Source: Candidatus Woesearchaeota archaeon (lineage in GTDB: Archaea; Nanobdellota; Nanobdellia; Woesearchaeales; GW2011-AR15). Taken from it: 8,036 nucleotides of DNA. The stretch lies in NCBI GenBank assembly GCA_016934775.1, contig JAFGSP010000118.1:1-8036 (forward strand), written 5' to 3'. Below are positions 5,297 to 8,036 of the stretch, in pieces. The translations under genes and the position numbers were made by a program. Every line of letters starts with the position of its first letter. Position 1 is the first letter of the stretch. The notes beneath the pieces are model-generated. The model saw only the letters and a program-made list of their open reading frames with translations. It had not been told where the DNA came from and did not search any database.

Positions 5297-5309
5297 TTTT
5301 TATATTTTT
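5297..5309 (-). promoter_or_regulatory. Probable TATA box of the tRNA-Ser gene
   Basis: The minus strand reads AAAAATATAAAAA, centred about 42 nt before G1 of the tRNA. Transcription would start near 5277 and leave a 5' leader of about 16 nt for RNase P to remove. Confidence 0.45.
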
Positions 5310-5334
5310 CTTATTGTTTGCCTCAATAATTAGA

Positions 5335-5346
5335 TTTATATATAAA
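5335..5346 (+). promoter_or_regulatory. TATA box of the 151-aa protein gene
   Basis: TTTATATATAAA predicts transcription starting near 5367, a leader of about 15 nt that still includes the ribosome binding site GGAAGGA (5370-5376). The element is divergent from the tRNA promoter, with 25 nt between the two TATA boxes. Confidence 0.5.
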
Positions 5347-5381
5347 CTATTATTTTCTGATTGGATTTCGGAAGGATTATC

Positions 5382-5837
5382 ATGAATAAAAAGATGAGTG
5401 TAGATGATGTTATTAAAGGAGTAGAAACGCTAGTGGGCAAATATTATGTGCCTTCTGAGCCAGAAATCTTTGATGGTCTTAATGAGGATCCTGATCAAGA
5501 GATTGATATTTACATCAGCAAGAGTTATAGATCTCCCATTTATTCTCCAGAATTCGAGCTGAAAATTTCCAGACATGTGACTCCTAACCTGGAAGCTTCA
5601 GTTGGATTAGAACAATGGGACAGTGCATCTTTGCTAAACCAGGAATATAAACTTGTGTTTATAGTAAAATACCCATATCCTAGAGACTCAAATTTTATTT
5701 ACGCAGTTATTGATGAAAAAGGAAGAGTCGGCGAAATATCGATGGAAGATGAAACGCCTTTTGAGTTGAAGGGAAAACCTTTCCTGGAAGCAGTAAGGTC
5801 TCTTGTTCATTATGCGCAAAGCCTTTATTCCGGTTAG
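5382..5837 (+). CDS. Hypothetical protein, 151 aa, soluble
   Basis: I do not recognise this protein. The start is ATG 5382, preceded at 5 nt by GGAAGGA (5370-5376); an in-frame TTG at 5361 would begin at or before the predicted transcription start and is rejected. The protein is acidic and soluble, with no signal peptide or membrane helix. A helical start (VDDVIKGVETLVGKYY, about 7-22) is followed by an acidic loop with DEDPDQE-like character (33-41). A mainly beta middle comes next, with alternating hydrophobic strands (FELKISRHV, EYKLVFIVKYPYP, FIYAVIDEKGRVGEISM), then a closing helix (FLEAVRSLVHYAQSL). This alpha-beta-alpha order could be a small regulatory or binding domain, but no active-site motif stands out. 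It appears to be a single-gene unit with its own promoter and T-run terminator, between a tRNA gene and a convergent glycogen synthase. Its codons look somewhat more AT-rich than the ABC operon, which may hint at a different history; I did not measure this. Confidence 0.75.
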   Translation: MNKKMSVDDVIKGVETLVGKYYVPSEPEIFDGLNEDPDQEIDIYISKSYRSPIYSPEFELKISRHVTPNLEASVGLEQWDSASLLNQEYKLVFIVKYPYPRDSNFIYAVIDEKGRVGEISMEDETPFELKGKPFLEAVRSLVHYAQSLYSG

Positions 5838-5855
5838 AATACTCAGAATAAATTA

Positions 5856-5867
5856 TTTTTTATTTTT
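5856..5867 (+). terminator. T-run terminator of the 151-aa protein gene
   Basis: TTTTTTATTTTT begins 18 nt after the TAG stop. It reaches the last bases of the convergent glycogen synthase gene (stop codon at 5868-5866), so the two transcripts would end tail to tail with almost no spacer. Confidence 0.55.
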
Positions 5868-7656
5868 ACTTAACCCTATCCGCAGCCATATTATGCGCTT
5901 CTATATAGTTCTCAACAAGATGGCTCCAGTCTGCTATGTCAGCTAATCTCTTTGCTTTCAACTTATTCTCGATCCTGTCCTGTTTTGTCAGGGTCGTGAA
6001 TTTCCTGAAAATTTCTGTCAGCTTCGCAACTGCCTCATCCTGTGACTTGTTCAACCTCTCTACAACATAGATTCCAGGATTTTTCTTGCCCTTATCCTGT
6101 TTTTGGATATACCTTCCAAAACCTGCCAGGTCTGTTGTCACAGAAGCAACGCCCATGCCGCCTGTTTCCATCGGAGTGTAGCCCCAGGGCTCGTAATAGG
6201 ATGGGAAAACACCGAGGTGCGAGGCCATGATCGCTTCATAATAAGTCAGGTCTGTCAGCCTGTCAGCACCAGTAAGATAGATCGGATAATAGATTACCTT
6301 AACATTGTCAGTATTGCTGTTGTTGAGGTTATTCTCTCTCAATGCTCTTATTACCTGGTCATTCCCTTCGTCATGGAGCTCGTGTGTGCAGACAGGAGCA
6401 TTACCCTCTCTGATCAACCTGAAGAGCCTTTTTTCAGTCAGCTTTACAAGAGAGTTTCCTAATAAGAATTCTTTGTTTATCTCTTTTTTCCCAACAATCC
6501 CATAAATCAGCCTGTCCCTTATCTCTTCAGATACATCCTGGATAGAATCTTGTATATCTTCAAAATTTGTCCTGTTTTCCATGATGCAGGACTTAATTTC
6601 TTTAACACCCGCCGGCACCCAGATGAATGCAAGGATTGTCTTATCTGTTTCCTCTTTTTTCATTAGTTCATTCAGCTTCCCCAGTGCCCGGATATATACA
6701 TCAATCCCTTTGTTCTTGAACTCGTTCCTTCCTGCAAGAAAGAATATCAATGCTTCATCAAGATCAAACTGGTAATATGGAAAAAAATAGAACATGGCGA
6801 ATTTCTTTATCTTTCCCTTTAGCAACTTGTGCTTCACAGAAGCTTCATCAAATGTCGGAAAAATGCTTGTGTCAAGCCCGTTTGGTAGCAGGATGTCAGG
6901 TTTTTTCCCTAAAAAATGGGTTGCTTCAAGCCCTGTTATCTCAGAGACTGTGGTGAACACATCAGTGCTCTGGGTGCATGCCTTTTCAGTAAGGAACTTT
7001 GCAGGAATACCAAATTTATATGCTTCTTCCTGCGGGTTGAGCTTATCCAGAAGGCCATACAGGTCCACATTATTCGTGGAAAGAGTCCTTCCAAGCATAG
7101 TAGCGTGTGTCGTGAAAACTGTTCCGATTTTTACATTCCTGGATTTCAGGTATAATAATGCGCCTCCTGCCAGCCATTCATGGCACTGGGCCACAATCTT
7201 TTTGTCAGGCAGCGCAGACTTTATCTGCTCAAGAACAATGCCTGCGCAGTATGACCAGAGCATGGGCTCGTCATAGTCATGGAACTGTGTTCCCAGTGAA
7301 TCAATATTGAATTTTTCCCATAATTCCCCTTTTATCTCGTTTAGTTTATTTGTGAAGGCGGAGTAATCTATAAGGATAGTATTCGGCTCACCTTCTATAA
7401 GCCAGTTTCCGAAATGGCATGTTATGCCTGAATTATGGATTTTTTCACAGATCTCTTTGAACATAGAAGGCGGCTGACTTTCCCTGAACACTTCTTTGAT
7501 GTTCTTGCCCGGGAAAAAAGGTCCCACTGCGAAATAGCCTTCTTTGTAGAACTGGAGCATCCTCTTTACTTTGGAAGTGATGACTGTATGTATTCCGCCT
7601 ACTTTATTGCACACTTCCCACGATAGTTCAAACAGATACTCTGCTTTTGGTTCCAT
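5866..7656 (-). CDS. Glycogen synthase, GT3 family (eukaryote-like)
   Basis: A 596-aa glucosyltransferase that extends alpha-1,4-glucan (glycogen) from a sugar nucleotide, UDP-glucose in characterised GT3 enzymes. It has the GT-B fold with two Rossmann domains. N-terminal hallmarks are ELSWEVCNKVGGIHTV (10-24, with the KVGG donor loop), QCHEWLAGG (157-165) and FTTHATMLGR (181-190). C-terminal hallmarks are FFLAGRNEFKNKGIDV (305-320, with Arg310 and Lys316 as likely phosphate contacts) and the catalytic E-x7-E in YEPWGYTPMETGG, Glu489 and Glu497. This set matches GT3 and not the GT5 (GlgA) enzymes more usual in bacteria and many archaea. The C-terminal segment preceding ADIADW aligns by eye with the yeast arginine cluster for glucose-6-phosphate control, but most arginines are replaced (RIENKLKAKR), so that regulation is probably absent. 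The ATG at 7656 follows the upstream stop by 4 nt, with AGGA inside the upstream gene's end as ribosome binding site, showing tight coupling. Confidence 0.93.
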   Translation of the reverse strand: MEPKAEYLFELSWEVCNKVGGIHTVITSKVKRMLQFYKEGYFAVGPFFPGKNIKEVFRESQPPSMFKEICEKIHNSGITCHFGNWLIEGEPNTILIDYSAFTNKLNEIKGELWEKFNIDSLGTQFHDYDEPMLWSYCAGIVLEQIKSALPDKKIVAQCHEWLAGGALLYLKSRNVKIGTVFTTHATMLGRTLSTNNVDLYGLLDKLNPQEEAYKFGIPAKFLTEKACTQSTDVFTTVSEITGLEATHFLGKKPDILLPNGLDTSIFPTFDEASVKHKLLKGKIKKFAMFYFFPYYQFDLDEALIFFLAGRNEFKNKGIDVYIRALGKLNELMKKEETDKTILAFIWVPAGVKEIKSCIMENRTNFEDIQDSIQDVSEEIRDRLIYGIVGKKEINKEFLLGNSLVKLTEKRLFRLIREGNAPVCTHELHDEGNDQVIRALRENNLNNSNTDNVKVIYYPIYLTGADRLTDLTYYEAIMASHLGVFPSYYEPWGYTPMETGGMGVASVTTDLAGFGRYIQKQDKGKKNPGIYVVERLNKSQDEAVAKLTEIFRKFTTLTKQDRIENKLKAKRLADIADWSHLVENYIEAHNMAADRVK

Positions 7657-7660
7657 GTTG

Positions 7661-8029
7661 CTATCCTGTGAAAAATATTTTTGACAATACTAGTCCTATC
7701 AATATTCCAAGAGCCATCCCGTACATGAATTCTTTTGCCATGTCCCAGGCAAAATGTTTCCATAAGAAGTCCTTGATCTCATGCTCTTCTTTATCAATAT
7801 CCTTTAATAGCTTTAAGGACAGGTCCGGCTTCTTGTCTTTTCCATGGCTTTCTTTCTTTTTCTCTTTTTCAGTCTCTTCTTTTTTATCGGCAACAGACTC
7901 TTTCTTAGGCTCTTTTTCCTTTACTTCTTCTTTTTTCTCTTCTTTTGCTTTTATTGGTTCTTTTGCAGACTCATCTTTTTTTTCTGGTTTTTCTTCTGCT
8001 TTTTCAGGTTCAGGTGTAATCTCAACCAT
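7661..8029 (-). CDS. K/E-rich protein with one C-terminal membrane helix (glycine zipper)
   Basis: A 122-aa protein of unknown function. Residues 1-68 are almost entirely Lys, Glu, Pro, Ser and Ala: a highly charged, probably disordered or helical tether. Residues 69-98 form an amphipathic helical stretch (LSLKLLKDIDKEEHEIKDFLWKHF). One membrane helix (about 101-120) closes the protein and contains G104-x3-G108-x3-G112, a glycine zipper that favours packing with itself or a partner. This is a tail-anchored layout with the charged part in the cytoplasm, as no signal peptide is present. Its stop lies 4 nt before the glycogen synthase start, so the two are co-transcribed and it might tether the enzyme or glycogen to the membrane; that is inference. 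The ATG at 8029 has no visible ribosome binding site because only 7 bases remain, and the frame stays open to the edge, so a start further upstream is not excluded. Confidence 0.75.
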   Translation of the reverse strand: MVEITPEPEKAEEKPEKKDESAKEPIKAKEEKKEEVKEKEPKKESVADKKEETEKEKKKESHGKDKKPDLSLKLLKDIDKEEHEIKDFLWKHFAWDMAKEFMYGMALGILIGLVLSKIFFTG

Positions 8030-8036
8030 GCTATTA

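Noticed and set aside
5361..5381. TTG at 5361 as start of the 151-aa protein
   Set aside because: It lies at or before the transcription start predicted from the TATA box and has no ribosome binding site; the ATG at 5382 has GGAAGGA at 5 nt.
6103..7276. Long plus-strand frames opposite the glycogen synthase (6103-6462, 6794-7276 and others)
   Set aside because: The minus strand carries a full-length GT3 enzyme with all hallmark motifs; these antisense frames have no domain, promoter or ribosome binding site.

Overview
The window reads as archaeal chromosome of moderate to low GC. Support comes from TATA-box promoters in place of -35/-10 pairs, one apparently leaderless gene, oligo-T terminators, a COG1361-type secreted protein beside a MacB-like ABC exporter, and above all a tRNA gene interrupted by bulge-helix-bulge (BHB) introns. 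Protein character (K/E-rich small membrane protein, GT3 glycogen synthase, many short genes without clear relatives) suggests a DPANN-type lineage, perhaps Woesearchaeota-like. That placement is inference; no rRNA or marker gene is present.

Layout. Bases 1-670 (minus) hold the N-terminal 223 codons of a multi-pass membrane protein that runs off the left edge; its TATA box lies about 26 nt before its ATG, so it is probably leaderless. Divergent from it at 809-1360 (plus) is a small secreted helical repeat protein with a Gly/Met/His-rich tail and its own promoter, Shine-Dalgarno site and terminator. After a gap with one possible 37-42 aa ORF and a short palindrome comes a three-gene plus-strand operon (1590-4966): a LolD/MacB-type ATPase, a secreted COG1361-like protein with a C-terminal membrane anchor that overlaps the ATPase by ATGA, and a MacB/FtsX-type permease. 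Together they would form an envelope-facing ABC complex.

Between 4967 and 5381 lies the most interesting element: a minus-strand tRNA-Ser(GCU) gene at 5038-5261 in three exons. I assembled it by hand. A 42-nt intron sits at the canonical 37/38 position and a 100-nt intron sits inside the T loop (59/60). The spliced product is an 82-nt class II tRNA with near-complete pairing. The T-loop intron separates the two halves of the T stem by 100 nt, so an ordinary tRNA search could easily miss the gene.

At 5382-5837 (plus) is an unrecognised 151-aa soluble protein. The right end (minus strand) carries a tightly spaced pair: a K/E-rich protein with one C-terminal membrane helix bearing a glycine zipper (7661-8029), then a 596-aa glycogen synthase of the eukaryote-like GT3 family (5866-7656). 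Their promoter is outside the window. No CRISPR array, insertion sequence or rRNA is visible.
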